The position numbers and the translations under genes are program-made. This document shows positions 35,921 through 48,219 of a DNA stretch of 64,000 nucleotides, piece by piece. Each line of letters starts with the position of its first letter. Within the stretch, counting starts at the first letter, position 1. Origin of the DNA: Nageia nagi (Eukaryota > Pinophyta); the NCBI GenBank assembly GCA_050084985.1, contig JBITNC010000001.1, positions 139,624,001 to 139,688,000 on the forward strand. Direction: 5' to 3'. Under the pieces are notes generated by a model. It worked only from the letters and a program-made list of their open reading frames with translations, had not been told where the DNA came from and ran no database searches.

Positions 35921-36470
35921 AGATCATGGACATAAAAATGCATAATCCTTGATGGCCAATGAAATGGCTAGTGAGAGTTTCATCACTTAAAAGTAAATTG
36001 GTGATATAGCCATTAGCAATTTACTAACATTAGATCATATCTAATAGATGATACAGTTTGTTGTGTATCCACATGGTTCTTTGCTTTGAACCCATATAAA
36101 ATATACTATCTTTAGATCATGGACATAAAAATACATGATCATTAATGGCCTATGAATTGGCTAGTGAGATTTCCCTCACTTAAAAGTAAACTAATGATAC
36201 AACCAATAGTAATTTGTTGATATTGGCTCATCTCCAATGGATGATACATTTTGATTTGTATCCATATGGTTTTTGCTTTGAACCTATCTAAATCATACTA
36301 TCTTTGGATCATAGACATCCAAATGTATGTCATCAATGGCCATCGATATGGATAGTGAGATTTCCCTCACTTAAAATATAAACTAATGATGCAGCCATAA
36401 GTAAGATTGTTGACATTGGATCATCTTCAATGGATGATGCAACTTATTATGCATCCATACCTTTAATTTT
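35921..36470 (+). repeat. 192-bp tandem array in the 3' UTR of F
   Basis: Three units start at 35921, 36114 and 36306 (periods 193 and 192), each opening AGATCATGGACAT-like, then AATGGCC...GGCTAGTGAGA, CACTTAAAAGTAAA, and GATGATAC...GTATCCA. The third unit stops short near 36470. The array lies between the integrase stop and the polypurine tract. No reading frame is kept through it. Confidence 0.85.
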
Positions 36471-36988
36471 TGGTTAACATTTAATTGTAGGTACATAAAC
36501 CTAGAAGAACATAAGAAAATTATAAGTTAAAACTAAGGAGCCAACATCATGCTCACTATCTTTTAGGATACTAGTGATGTACATTTCATTACTATTTCCA
36601 CCCATCCAAAGCATAACCTCTCTATTTTGAGGCATGGACATAAGTGCATCAACTTATCAAGTATCCAACACAATGGAACAACTAAAATCATGATTGAAAC
36701 AATATAAAGGAGGCACATCATATCTTCCATGTCCATCCTCAGATATGGATTTCTACAATCATCTAAACATCATCCAAACAATATTCTTGACAATAGCTTC
36801 TTCAACAGCTTTTGCCTTGCTTGCTCTATTTAAGGATCTTTCCTGGGGCAACTAATTCAAAAGGGGGATAGCATAAGGACCCTCATCATCATTCAATCAT
36901 TATTAGCAAAGGATCAAAAAAATTTCTTCTATGCTTCTTCTACACTTCTACTTTCGACATGTAATTTCATTACTTCAATCACACATCC

Positions 36989-37645
36989 AAAGAGGGGAAA
37001 TGTGGATAGCTAAAAATGAATCTTAATGTATTTAATAAATCACTTTAATCCCTTAACAATTTATTATTTAAAAAAGGGATTAAAAATGTATAAAAGAGGT
37101 ACAGACCATGTATTTAACCCTTGTAGAATGTACAAGGGATCAAAATATCAAAGTTATGCAAACTTTTATCATATATGAAGCCATCATTTGATGACTTATA
37201 GATGATGAGTGAATCATGGGCTAATAATCATTTCAAGCTAATATAAGGATTATAAATTGAAGATCATTTGAAGGATTGCAACTTGCTTTATCTATCTATA
37301 TTATCCATCTATTATTCTATAAGTTTGCATGTATGTTCATCATTTTATTATTCTCTAATTTGCTCATCACTACATTCTTGTTCACATTTGTAATTCCACT
37401 CATCTTATAGTACCGAAGGCATACCAATTCTAGGGCATTAATGATGTACTTTTTCATGAATGTATACTCTATCCTTTGTGCATTGTTTGATTAGAAAAAT
37501 GAATATAGATTCTAAGTAATTAATAATGCATTCCTATTACATTTTATTACCATATTTTTGATATATGCTTCAATATTTACAAAGTAGTCCTAATAGTGCA
37601 TTAATCAACCCCATAAATAATTATATGCATTATTTTGGGTCTACA
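36989..37645 (+). repeat. Polypurine tract and 3' LTR of F
   Basis: AAAGAGGGGAAA (36989-37000) abuts the LTR start TGTGGATAGC at 37001. The LTR ends GGGTCTACA at 37645 and is followed by ACTAC. This copy keeps the canonical TG...CA ends that the 5' copy has lost. Confidence 0.85.
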
Positions 37646-37650
37646 ACTAC

Positions 37651-38100
37651 CTAACAAAATATGCCCCAAAGAATAACAAAAGTTATCTTATTTTGGTCCT
37701 CTTTGTTGATTCTAATTTGATTGTAACCAAAAAAATATATCTACAAACGATAAAATTTCATGGCTTGCTATTGAATCTGTAATCATATCAATATTAGGAA
37801 AAGGAAAGGCATCTTTAGAATATGCCTTGTTGATATCCTTGAAATATGTACAACATCTTATTTCACTATTAGACATAACTACAAGTACAATGTTAAAAAT
37901 CCATTGAGAATAATTGATAGGAATAATGAAACCTATAGCAATATACTTTTTATTTTCCTTTTTAATAGCAAGGGCTACCCTAGGATGCATCTTTCTAGGT
38001 TTTTGTTGAACTAGTTTGATATTTTTAGTAACAACTAGGCTATGAATGACAATATCAAGATCAATACCAAGCATATTAGAATAAGACTAAAAAAACTCTT
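37651..38100 (-). pseudogene. T3 RT (first half)
   Basis: Open for 120 codons (38074-37712): GIDLDIVIHSLVV, VQQKPRKMHPRVALAIKKE, SQWIFNIVLVV, YFKDINKAYSKDAFPFPNID, SHEILSFVDIFF. This is the N-terminal finger/palm part of RT and is closely similar to copy B (12956-12588 and upstream). It is separated from its catalytic part by element F. Confidence 0.85.
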
Positions 38101-39990
38101 TTAATAATAGGTGGTACCTTTCTTATTCTTGCAAGGTTAAGCGAGCTCCTAATTTTATCAATCATGATTCCTCTTAGATATAGATGTTTACTTCTCTAGT
38201 TTCTTCACTAAGATAGGATATTTCATTACTAAGTTGGGAGGTATAGGTAATGCCCCTAGTCTTGCATAAAAACTCAACCATAACATATAGGAATAATGAA
38301 GTGATGATTCTAGGAATGTAGTGTTGTCTCCCCATTAAGGGACATAAAGACTAACTATGAAAGTTAGACTACCTAAACCTAGGACTAACTTGATAAAAAA
38401 TGAATAAAGAATGAGTGAGACATGTAGTAAAGCAAAAACAAGGGTAATGCTATAACCTCTAATTTCTACATCATATGTGCAAACCTCCTTGCCAAAATAT
38501 GCTTGATGTTGTATGAACCATGCTATGAGCTTCTTTTTACTATATTTGGGGAACTCACTCCATGCACCTAACTTCTCAAGTATAGCATCATCATATTTTA
38601 ATATATCCACTCAAATACAAGTTGTAGGAGGTAAGAATGGATCTACATAGTAAGATTGTACCTCCTCTATTGGACTATGCATCTTTGCATAATGCAACTA
38701 CTCAATCATATATAGCTCTGGTATAGTCTTGATCACTAATATCCACATGTTGAATGACTAAAATTGATGAATATGAGCTAGGTGTAGACTCATCAAATCC
38801 AACACCAGTTATTCTATTATGCTAACCTTCATTTGGAATGGGCTCTATGATACCATACTCATTTTTACCTAATCATTTTCTACCATACTGACATCTTTAT
38901 ATATATTTGTAAGCAAAAGCAAAATTAATGCTACTAAAATGCATACTTACTTGACCTAGCAATTTTTGTTAAACAAGAGTTGTATCTTCACTATTGAATG
39001 CACTTTTTTTTCATATTATTCATAGAGAACATTTACATCTTCAACAAGGTCATTATTTTGATTAGGAATAGAGCAACAACACTTAGTTTCAAACTCCTCT
39101 AGGTGGCAGTGCTACATTTCCAAGGTTCCAAGGGGTCATTTGAGCTCCTTGAAATTCTCTTAGATGTCTATCTTCAAGATTTTATATGCTCCAATTCCTA
39201 CCTCTTAAAGGGTGATAGTGGTAATAAATATTAGTGCATATTTCTCACTTTCAATCAAATTATGAGGAATCCAAGACTTCTCAGTTGCTTGACACACATC
39301 TGTAGGATTGTCTTTTGCATGAATAGTAACCTTCTTACCTTTGTGCATTAATTTAATTGACCATTGCAATGTGTAAGTAACAATCCTAATATTATGGATC
39401 TATGATCTACCAATAAATAAGTTATATGGAAATTTCATTTGTAAAATATAAACTTTTTGATGAACCATTTTACCACCTACTTTAATAGGCATAGATACAT
39501 ATCTAAATTATTGATTTTTTAGTATTATCAAACCATTTTATGTTAATAATTATTCTTTTCATTTTTTAATAAATTAAAGAAAATAATTTTTGAAATAATT
39601 CAACTAAAAATACATTGACATTTGAATTAGTATCAATCAAATCTTTCTTAATAGGAACACCATCAACATTAATATGGATATACAGTCCTAGATTTTTCTC
39701 AATAACATCTTCACTAAGCAATTTACTCTCTTGAAAACAAAGCATATTGTAAATTAAATTAGTATCAATTTTGCCCACTAATTCCATAAATTTAACAACA
39801 TGAACATCCATATCAACTTTAATTTTCTTTAAGTATGTCAAATAAAGCATTTCTATGATCAATTGATAATTGTAAAAATTTGAAAATACTTATCTTGGCA
39901 TGAGTTATCTTTAGTTTCTCAAGGATTTGTTACATACCAAGATTGTGAGGGATCTTAATTTACTCTATTGTGGCTAAATTGACACTCCCT
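38101..39990 (-). pseudogene. T3 protease and protease-RT linker
   Basis: Protease lies at about 39870-39250: VDGVPIKKDLIDTNSNVNVF carries the active site as DTN rather than DTG, followed by LFIGRS-type sequence for the usual LLGRPW. The linker includes an open 91-codon stretch (38610-38335, YDDAILEKLGAWSEFPKYS) shared with copy B (13700 region), so copy B diverges from T3 only above about 13770. The frame is broken in several places. Confidence 0.65.
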
Positions 39991-40720
39991 CTAGGTCTTC
40001 TTCTCCTAGTGACACCACATAGTTCTTAGTTTAATATAATATTTGCTATGAGCGATTTGGCATCCCCTAAATCAATTACATAGGAATCATACTATATCTT
40101 TCCATTATCTAACAATTTTCATAATTATTTCCTAAGAATCATATGTGTATTTTTTTTGTTAACTTTAATCTTGTGATATTCATAAAATTCTACTTCATTG
40201 TACCAACTAGGTTTATCATCATGAGGACCTAGCTCTCACTTTAGATCAGGTTTTATAAGTCCTTTTTGTAGATAATCCTTGAACATAATGGTAGGATCCA
40301 AAGTTAAACTATTGTTCTTCCTAAAAAAAAAATTTCTTGATTTTTTTGTTGTTATTTAGATGGGGGTTCTTCTATGGAATGTACCTCTTTATCTTCCTTC
40401 TTTTGATGTCTACCTCCCTTAGTCTCCTTTTTGGGTTTTCCATATTTCAAGTCATCCATGTTAACTAAGAACTTCATTTTTTGGTAAGCCTATGCAAAAT
40501 CATGGTAAAGGGTAGTATCATGTAATATAAGACAATGAACTTCAATTTAGGATGAATATTATGGAAACAAATGTGACATGAAACTCAGATAGGGGTTCAG
40601 GAATCATGCTCCATATCTTTTGAAACCTTTGGGAAAATTTATTAAATCACTCATTTGGACCTTTGTAATGATTGTAAAGAGGACAACATAATTTTTTTTT
40701 TTTGTTCATGCATTAGAAAC
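39980..40720 (-). pseudogene. T3 gag C-terminal part
   Basis: On the minus strand: INFPKGFKRYGA, MDDLKYGKPKKETKGG (Lys-rich), MFKDYLQKGLIKPDLK, WYNEVEFYEYHKIKVNKKNT (the site of the usual C-x2-C-x4-H-x4-C knuckle, with cysteines lost), DLGDAKSLIAN, ELCGVTRRRRPRGSVN. This is the region between capsid and protease in Tat-like elements. Cysteine loss and stops show decay. Confidence 0.6.
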
Positions 40721-40860
40721 TAGAATATTTACTTTCAAATTCCATGCCATTATTTGAAAATAATGTAATATATCCCTTGTGCTACAGACACAGATGTATG
40801 CTACATGTAAACCCATGCTCTTTCAATGGTGTTTACATATTGACTTGGTAGCTTAAGTAA

Positions 40861-41552
40861 GGATACAATTGTAGGCATTTCCCTCATAGAGAATACATCC
40901 TACTTCCTTGTAATTCAAGGATACAATTGTAGGCATTTCCCTCACTAGGAATACATCCTAATTCCCTGTAACTCAAGGATACAATTGTAGGTTCCCTCAC
41001 TAGAAATACATCCCACTTCCTTGCAACTCAAGGATACAAATTGTAGGCATTTCCCTCACTGGGAATACATCCTACTTCCCTATAACTAAAGGATACATTT
41101 GTAGGCATTTCTCTCATTGGGAATACATCCTACTTCCCTATAACTCAAGGATACATTTGTAGGCATTTCTCTCACTAAGAATACATACTACTTCCCTATA
41201 ACTCAAGGATACAATTGTAGGCATTTCCCTCACTAGGAATACATCCTACTTCCTTGTAACTTAAGGATACAATTGTAGGTATTTCCATCACGGGGAATAC
41301 ATCCTACTTCCTTGTAACTCAAGGATATAATTGTAGGCATTTCTCTCACTAGAAATACATCCTACTTTCTTGTAACTCAAGGATACAATTATAGTCATTT
41401 CTCTCATTAAGAATACATCCTACTTCTTTAAAACTCAAGGATACAAATTGTAGGCATTTCCCTCACTAGGAATACATCCTACTTCCTTGAAACTCAATGA
41501 TACAAATTGTAGGCATTTCCCTCACTAGGAATACATCCTACTTTCTTGCAAA
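40861..41552 (+). repeat. 58-bp minisatellite, 12 units
   Basis: Units begin GGATACAATTGTAGGCATTT at 40861, 40919, 40977, 41032, 41091, 41149, 41207, 41265, 41323, 41381, 41439 and 41498. Spacing is 58 except 55, 59 and 59. Each unit continues CCCTCACTAGGAATACATCC and TACTTCCTTGTAACTCAA. Homogeneity is far higher than in the decayed coding sequence around it, pointing to recent expansion or gene-conversion-like homogenisation. 58 is not a multiple of 3, so it is not a protein repeat. It lies just beyond the gag C-terminal remnant of T3. Confidence 0.95.
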
Positions 41553-44500
41553 GCACCAATCAATTGCATTCATGAAGATACCCTTGTACTAAAATAGTAC
41601 TTCTTTAGAATGATCCAACTATTATAATTATCTTCTATCTCAAGAGTCTCAAACCATGCATAAGTGTACAAGGTGTAGACATAAAAATTTTCCCTTCTAA
41701 ACCAACATATGACATCACCTAATAGGTTCTCCTATATTTCCTCTATGTTGAAGGTATCATTATAAATTATCATATTACTAAATGTACAATTGCCAAGGAT
41801 TGGGAATTACTCTCCTAGTCCCAATTGATTTCAAAACTTATTACTTCACAAAGCATCTTAAAATATCTTCAATGTTAATTTCTTGGGTAATTGGAAAACA
41901 TAATTGATTTATTTCTAGTACTTTACTTCTTATAATTGTTATAAGGTTTGTTGACCTTGTAGATAATAATAATAGCTATTATTCATATAGCAACAATTCA
42001 CAACATCGGTAAGGTCATGAATAAGAATAACATCCCCAAAAATTTCCATAATAACCAACAATCAATCACTTAACAACAACTTCATTATCTCCCTTTCTCA
42101 TTATACAAACCATCAACTAGTATCCATGAACAATCCAAAACATTTCAACATTTAGCCCATATGCTAGAAGAAGCATTTAACATAAATGAAACATGGTAAC
42201 AAAAATCCTTTTTCTTACCATTTCACAATAATGTTGTTACATTGAAAATAGGTACAAATAGAGAGTGATTATAGCCTCAACTATCATATTCAAGTACATG
42301 TCCCCTATAACATGCTCAATCTAAAAATATGTTACATGGTTTCAACACCTCCAAGAGTTCAACTAAAATAGTGCATAGTAGTCCCTTGAAGATTATAGCA
42401 TAAACATAGAAAACAAAATGGAAAATGAACCAATTTTGGAAGCTAAAATGAAGGTCCTACACTTGTCCAAATCATGTGAAATTTATACATTTTGGATAGA
42501 ATGTTATGATATATGTACTATCCAAAAATCAGTCAATAAGGACTTATAAATCAAAATATATAACCTCTCAAAGTAGGCTAATAAAAAAACTTATAATTTT
42601 CATTAAAAATCTTCTATATCCCAATCAACCCAACATGGTAAACAAGTTCCTAACACTACAATCCAAACTATGACAATATTAAGTTCTTATTTCATAATCC
42701 AAAGTCACAAATGAACACTAAAATTTTTAGCTAAATATATCTTATTACAAGTAGGTTCCACAACATTGTTTGAAGGTTCCAATGAGTTACATAAATAAAT
42801 CAAACCCTTTTTCATGGTGATAACATCACTCTATAACACTATCATCAAGCACTACAAAAATCACATTCTAATAAGTCAATGGCTAATAGTTTGTTTCATC
42901 CAAACCATGCATTAACACTAAGAGGAACTAATTTTATGTATTCTAATGTTGAAATTGAACTTATCATCATAACTATCAACTTGTAAGGTTTCCGTGAATA
43001 ACTTCTATCTCACAAATGCTACATAAAGAGGAACATCACAACCATAATACTGCTCATATGTGTTTAAGGAAATTGATAACAATGGTATATAGTACAATTG
43101 TAACACATTAGGTTCCAAGTTATTGATACATTTTACATAGTTAATATTCCTTTGAAACCTTTAATAAGTATCAACAAAAAATGACAAAAGTAATTCATTT
43201 TCACAATGATCATTTTCATTTCAGTTAGAAGGATAACTTTCATGCTAGAAAATGTTGAACATAATGAAATAATAACCATCAAGTCCCTTTAAAAATGTTA
43301 CTATCCTACTATGATAATAAGAGAGTAAATCTATAATAGAAATCCTTCTATGGATCCAATCAATGAATAACTTAGAAATAATACAAATGAGAGCATTCAT
43401 TATAACCATAGAAGGGTTATATGATACACCTCTTTACTCCACTCATGTAAATGAAAATCAAGAAATGAATACATAACACAATAAGGGACATGATAGACAT
43501 ATGAATTCATGCATCATTTGACTGTTGAAATAAGAGTAATCCATGTTCATAAGTTGTAAAATAGTTTGTATAGCTATTACACATCAAACACACAACATAG
43601 TGCAGAATATACATAATAAGGAGATCTACTTCACTATTTATCTAATAAGGACTATACAAAACATAGTTGAGCCTACTTTCAATACACCCACAACTGCTTG
43701 ACTTCACTTCATGATTAATTACAAATTTGAAATACTTAAACACAAATCCCATTTATATAAACAAGTGTATAAATCCCCCAACTTTTATTTCAACTAAGAA
43801 CTCATTCTAATTGAACTACATTTTTATTCTTAAAGAAGAGATATCATATATAGATCCAGAACAACATTCATCATTTACATAATCTCTATTGGGTAGCCAT
43901 CAAACTATTTCCAAACTATAAAAAGAATAGCAAAATGCATAATAGTAATACATAGGTTTGTCATTTGTTTGCTCACATGTACAAAGAAACTTTTTTCTTA
44001 AACCTTGATCAACTTACAATGTATTTCTCAAGTTTTTCTGTCAATCTTAGACAACCAAATGTAGTGTTCAAAATAATCTTTAATCTCTTAGAAGGAAAGC
44101 TTCCTATCAAGTTATCCCATCCAAAATGTGTAATCAACAACAATTATATACTCTAATTCTTTCTTGATAATGAACCTCAATGCAAACATATTTTTGACTC
44201 CAACAATCAGCCCTTATGCCCACATGACATTTAAATAGAACAAAAGTATGGTCCTAAAATAATTAAATTTCAACAAGGATCCTTCCCAATGGTTTAATTC
44301 CCATTTAAACAAAAAAAGTATGAAAATAGAAATACATATATGTGTGTCCAAATTGTAACAAGAATGTGTCTAAAATACTATATTTTCTTTACAATCACTA
44401 TAAGATCACAACTTTTAGAAAGGTAAATCTTATCGAATTCTATAGCTATAGGAATCGGTAGTCCTAAGAATGACAAGAAATACAAATGTACAAGTAATTT

Positions 44501-46640
44501 CCAAGAAAATGTAACATAGGTAGCACACTAAAAAAATAACAAGTCTTGGACCAATTCTAATTTACTTTCTCATTAGATCAATCTCTTGAAAAGAATAGTA
44601 AATTTGAGCATGAGATTTACAATCTCAGTGAATCATAACCAATCTAAAATGTCAAACTAGTGTCTAGAAAAATAATAGAGATTACTACATGCTACACAAT
44701 TTATAAGGCTATGTAATGCACTCTCCTACAATCACATGATGATGTACCAAGTGTAAAGGACATTATTTCAAGTGCCTAGCTAAAATGGAAATATGAATGG
44801 TAGTCATTCCTTCATGCTAGTATGGAAGCTCTTCAATACCAATGAGTTCGGGCATGCAATTATAGTATTTCAAATGAATGCAATAATGTAAATTATTTAC
44901 AAGGACTCATCACTTTCCCACAAAATTACATGAATTTCAATAATGATAGAAATGCTAACAAATAGATAATATTTAATATCAACCTATACTTACATTTATG
45001 CTCTAATGTTCCTAATTTCAATAAATCTAAATTTTATATAATTGAAGGTATGTATCTATTTTTTTTTTATTTTTGAGGGAATGGAGTTGAGAGTTTCTGG
45101 GTCATAACCTAATATATTAGACCTAGTCATGAACACCATACCATATAAGCTGAGTTATACAAGGTAAGACCTCCAAAATAGATTTTAATCTACTAACCAT
45201 GCATGCATACTCAATTCATTTGGTTTTCTAGCCAAAAGGTATATCTCACTAGGTTAAAATTTGAATCCCCACTATAATTTAGATATAGGTTAAGGTTTTT
45301 AATACAAATTTTTTTAAAAAATGATGCTCAACATGTTTATTTTAAATTTAAATGCTATAAATAGCATAACACCATAATAATATGATTCCATGAGGTGATA
45401 GAAATGTAACAGGCCTTTAGAAAATGAAATGAACATGTATATGTTATGCAATAAACACTCTAGAACTAATTCCACATGATAGGTTAAGCTATGACTCACT
45501 TGGAAATTTATACAAGAGTGAAGAAGCCTCTCAACAAGTTCATATGGCTTGGATGAAGATTCTCCAACTTCCTCTCAACTAGATTCATACCTTAGATATG
45601 AAATGGTAGCCTTCCCTCACTAGCAAAATGCCTAAGGTCCAACCTTTGAGCTCCTTGTTCCAACATGAGTTTGTTCTCAAGTGTTTTTACACTCCTAGAA
45701 TGCCCAAGTCCTTAGAAAATTTGATATGATCCTTTCCCTCTCTCTCTCTCTCACTCTATTAACCACTTAAACCCTCACAAATTGCATTATTTCTCAATCC
45801 TAAGAAGCTAGGAAACAAATTTTATTAGCAGGGGAAGAAATCCAATGAGTGGCTCTAGATTTAGCTCAAGAAATGTGCTAAATAGTAGGATAATAGTACG
45901 GTTTTTTCCCCATGTGGCTCCCTCTCTTAGCATAACACACACATGGTTGATTCTAATCCCCCTCCTTCTCCCATGAGTTAGATTTCAAGGTGCTTTAGTG
46001 CTCTAAAGCACATAGACCCTAGTAGATCCATTTTGCTCCTTCTTAAATGTTATTAACTAGCTAAAAACCCTAAAAAATATGTGTTTTTCAACCATAAACA
46101 ATCATGAAGCAAAGTTTACTAACATGGAAGTAGAATTTGGTGCATGGGTACAAGATTCAACCTAGAAATGTGCCCAAATAGTAGGCCGATAGTAGGGTTT
46201 CCTCCCACACAACTCCCCTTCTCTCCTCCAAATCATAAGTAAGAAAATTACTAGGGTTTAGGCATTATGGTCTCTTTTGTTTACCCTAATATTTCTTCAA
46301 TTTCCTCCTCGATACCTAACATCCATCCTTCAAACAAATTCAACATTTAACCTTTAATCCTCCCCCCCTTTTATTTTAATTCAATTTTTTTTTTTAAAGT
46401 AAGCCTTCCTCAAGGTTCCAACTCATAAAACACTCCTCCCTATGATATTAGGGTGTAATACAATTTAATTTATTTTTGTGATGCATTAATAAAATACTTC
46501 AAATGTTTCAAACTACAAAACTTCCCTTAATATACTATCAATAATGCAAGAAAGCATAATTTGTTATTTTAAATAAATTTTAAAATAATAATTTTGAATT
46601 TGCTTTCAAAAGATAAGAATGCAAAAAGGAGGGTCATGAC
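41553..46640. other. Unresolved block interrupting T3 gag
   Basis: T3 gag stops at about 46680 and resumes by about 40720, so the block (with the minisatellite) is foreign or an expanded part. On the minus strand it starts TGTCATGACCC at 46640, a common start for plant LTRs, but I found no matching end or target duplication. No coding domain was recognised. A CT microsatellite lies at 45737-45752. A tRNA-like segment lies at 45085-45170. Short open frames are AT-driven. Confidence 0.4.
45085..45170 (-). other. tRNA-like, possible SINE head
   Basis: On the minus strand TAACTCAGCTTATATGGT resembles a Pol III A box/D arm and GGTTATGACCC resembles a B box (consensus GGTTCGANTCC), separated by about 35 bases, as in tRNA-derived SINEs. 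Folding is degraded, no target duplication or tail was identified, and a second B-box-like phrase (AAATTTGAATCCCC) lies on the plus strand at 45260. Confidence 0.35.
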
Positions 46641-46679
46641 AACCTTTGATAGCACTAACTAAATTTTAAATTATCATTT

Positions 46680-46947
46680 GTCTAAGAGGATGATATTTGA
46701 AATGGATGTAAAATTTTGAGATAAGTTGTGCAAAGTAGTTAATAGACTTAGCAGGTAAAGAGAAGTACCAATTGAGTCAATCATCTCTAAATGTAGTAGG
46801 GAAGTATTTAGCCATTAGGTTGTCATTCACCCCAAATTTTAATTCAAACTTCTTTTTGAAAGTCTTGATATGATCCATAGGATCTCTCTCACCATTGTAT
46901 GTATCAAAATAGGTTTCATTTCCAAATCAAATGCCCTAGTATTATGA
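46680..46947 (-). pseudogene. T3 gag capsid-like part
   Basis: On the minus strand: HNTRAFD, then YFDTYNGERDPMDHIKTF, ELKFGVNDNLMAKYFPTTF, WYFSLPAKSINYF, YIHFKYHPLRQMI. This is the retrotransposon gag motif (xxYxGxxDPxxHIxxF ... WYxSLPxxSI). One stop interrupts the centre. The upstream part of the same gag is at 53742-53960, beyond copia element G: the bases ATCTC on both sides rejoin as CDEI-HNTRAFD. Confidence 0.8.
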
Positions 46948-46952
46948 ATCTC

Positions 46953-48142
46953 TATTGGCCTATGATGTTGTCATTATTTTCAAAGTGAATGATGATCTAA
47001 GATGCTACCATTGATATGTTAGTATTGTTATCAATAACACACTATCCCATAATGCCAAAGGTGAACAAGTCTTTTAATATTGAATGATAAGTCTTGTTCA
47101 AGTTATTTAGTATAGTAGCAATGAGGTGTTAAGTACATTTTTCTAGTATGTCAATTACATCCTTTTAATGTAAAATCCCTTATAGGAAGTGTGTCAAAAC
47201 TTGAATATTTGGATCCGAGCATGTACAAGGTTTTCCAAGTATCTAGGAGATGTACAACAAGGTTTTCTAATTGTTGAGTAAGATATTATTTGAGAAAATA
47301 TTAGCCATATTTTGAAGGGCATAACTTTTTATAGGTATATCTAATTGAGTTGATTATTTCTTCATTAGATAGCCCTTGAAAATACCTTTCCAACAAATAA
47401 ATATATATGCCTACCTTTCATAAATATTTAACCTTTATTTAAGCCATTTTGGTTAGGGTCATTTTGGAGGCTCATTACCGCAAGGGGAGTTTGGAGGCTA
47501 GATTACATTTTTCTTGCTTTAAACAGTCAGAAAAGTAAGGGTTTGTTTAGAGGGTGTGAGAGATGGTTGAATTCAATATGTTTATATGTTGAAGAAAAGA
47601 ATTGAGATGCAGAGATTAAGATCATCAATGTGCAGAGTATGATTTTTGGACAAAAGTATGAGTTTGAGATTAAGATCATTAGTGTGTAGAGTATGAGTTT
47701 TAGTCCAGAGTATAAGTTTGTTTGTATGCAAGGTTTGAGAAGATTTTAGAGTTTTGATAGAAGCATTCAAAGTAAGAGTTTTATATTCTATACTATTCAG
47801 GTTCTTTTGATAGGGTTTAATTAACTTCATCAAATTTTTATGATTTTCTAGTTGATGTTGGCAAATTAGGGGTTGGTGTTCCTTCCAGTAGGTGCTAGTA
47901 AATTGTTTGTAAAGTTGGTGCTTTACAAAGGCTAGATTTGGATGGAATTCCAAATATACATTTTTGGATATGTAGCCATATTGGTGAACCTTGTTATATC
48001 TTGTATTTATGATGTTCCATTGATGTGCTTTATCTATTTAATTTTAGTTTTATGCTTAATTATTTTAAGTGTTTTGGGTTTGAAGTTTTTAAGTTTAATA
48101 CATTGATTCAACTCCCCTCTCAGTGTCACACATAGTTCAAAA
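46953..48142 (+). repeat. 5' LTR of G
   Basis: 1190 bp against 1184 bp for the 3' LTR, colinear throughout. It begins TATTGGCC (the 3' copy keeps TGTTGGC). A phrase of about 50 bases around TGAGATTAAGATCATC...GTGCAGAGTATGAG is tandemly repeated at 47600-47700; the same region in the 3' LTR (53215-53310) has a similar duplication. Confidence 0.9.
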
Positions 48143-48157
48143 ATTAGTATAAATGTG
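48143..48157 (+). other. Decayed primer-binding site of G
   Basis: ATTAGTATAAATGTG directly follows the LTR. The canonical plant copia site complementary to initiator methionine tRNA is TGGTATCAGAGC at this offset; TAGTATAAATG matches with several substitutions. Confidence 0.5.
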
Positions 48158-48219
48158 AAAAAGGAAAGGATCAAAGAAATTAGTATAAAAGATAAGCTTA
48201 ACCAAATTACATTAGTCAT

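Larger units (their letters stand above)
29842..37645 (+). mobile_element. Element F: Tat-like Ty3/gypsy element nested in T3 RT
   Basis: This is a complete LTR-to-LTR element of 7.8 kb on the plus strand. LTRs at 29842-30478 and 37001-37645 are flanked by identical ACTAC (29837-29841 and 37646-37650). The internal order is gag, protease, long linker, RT, RNase H, second RNase H, integrase, a 192-bp tandem array, a polypurine tract, 3' LTR. The two LTRs differ at something like one base in eight over the first 280 bases by eye, so the insertion is old. All reading frames contain stops. The second RNase H places it in the Tat lineage, like its host. Confidence 0.9.

Noticed and set aside
40861-41552. 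CRISPR-like array of repeats
   Set aside because: The whole 58-bp unit repeats without variable spacers, and the setting is a plant nuclear retroelement; it is a minisatellite.
47582-47953. 123-codon minus-strand open frame
   Set aside because: It lies wholly inside the 5' LTR of G and its histidine/threonine pattern comes from a short duplication in the LTR; no support as a gene.
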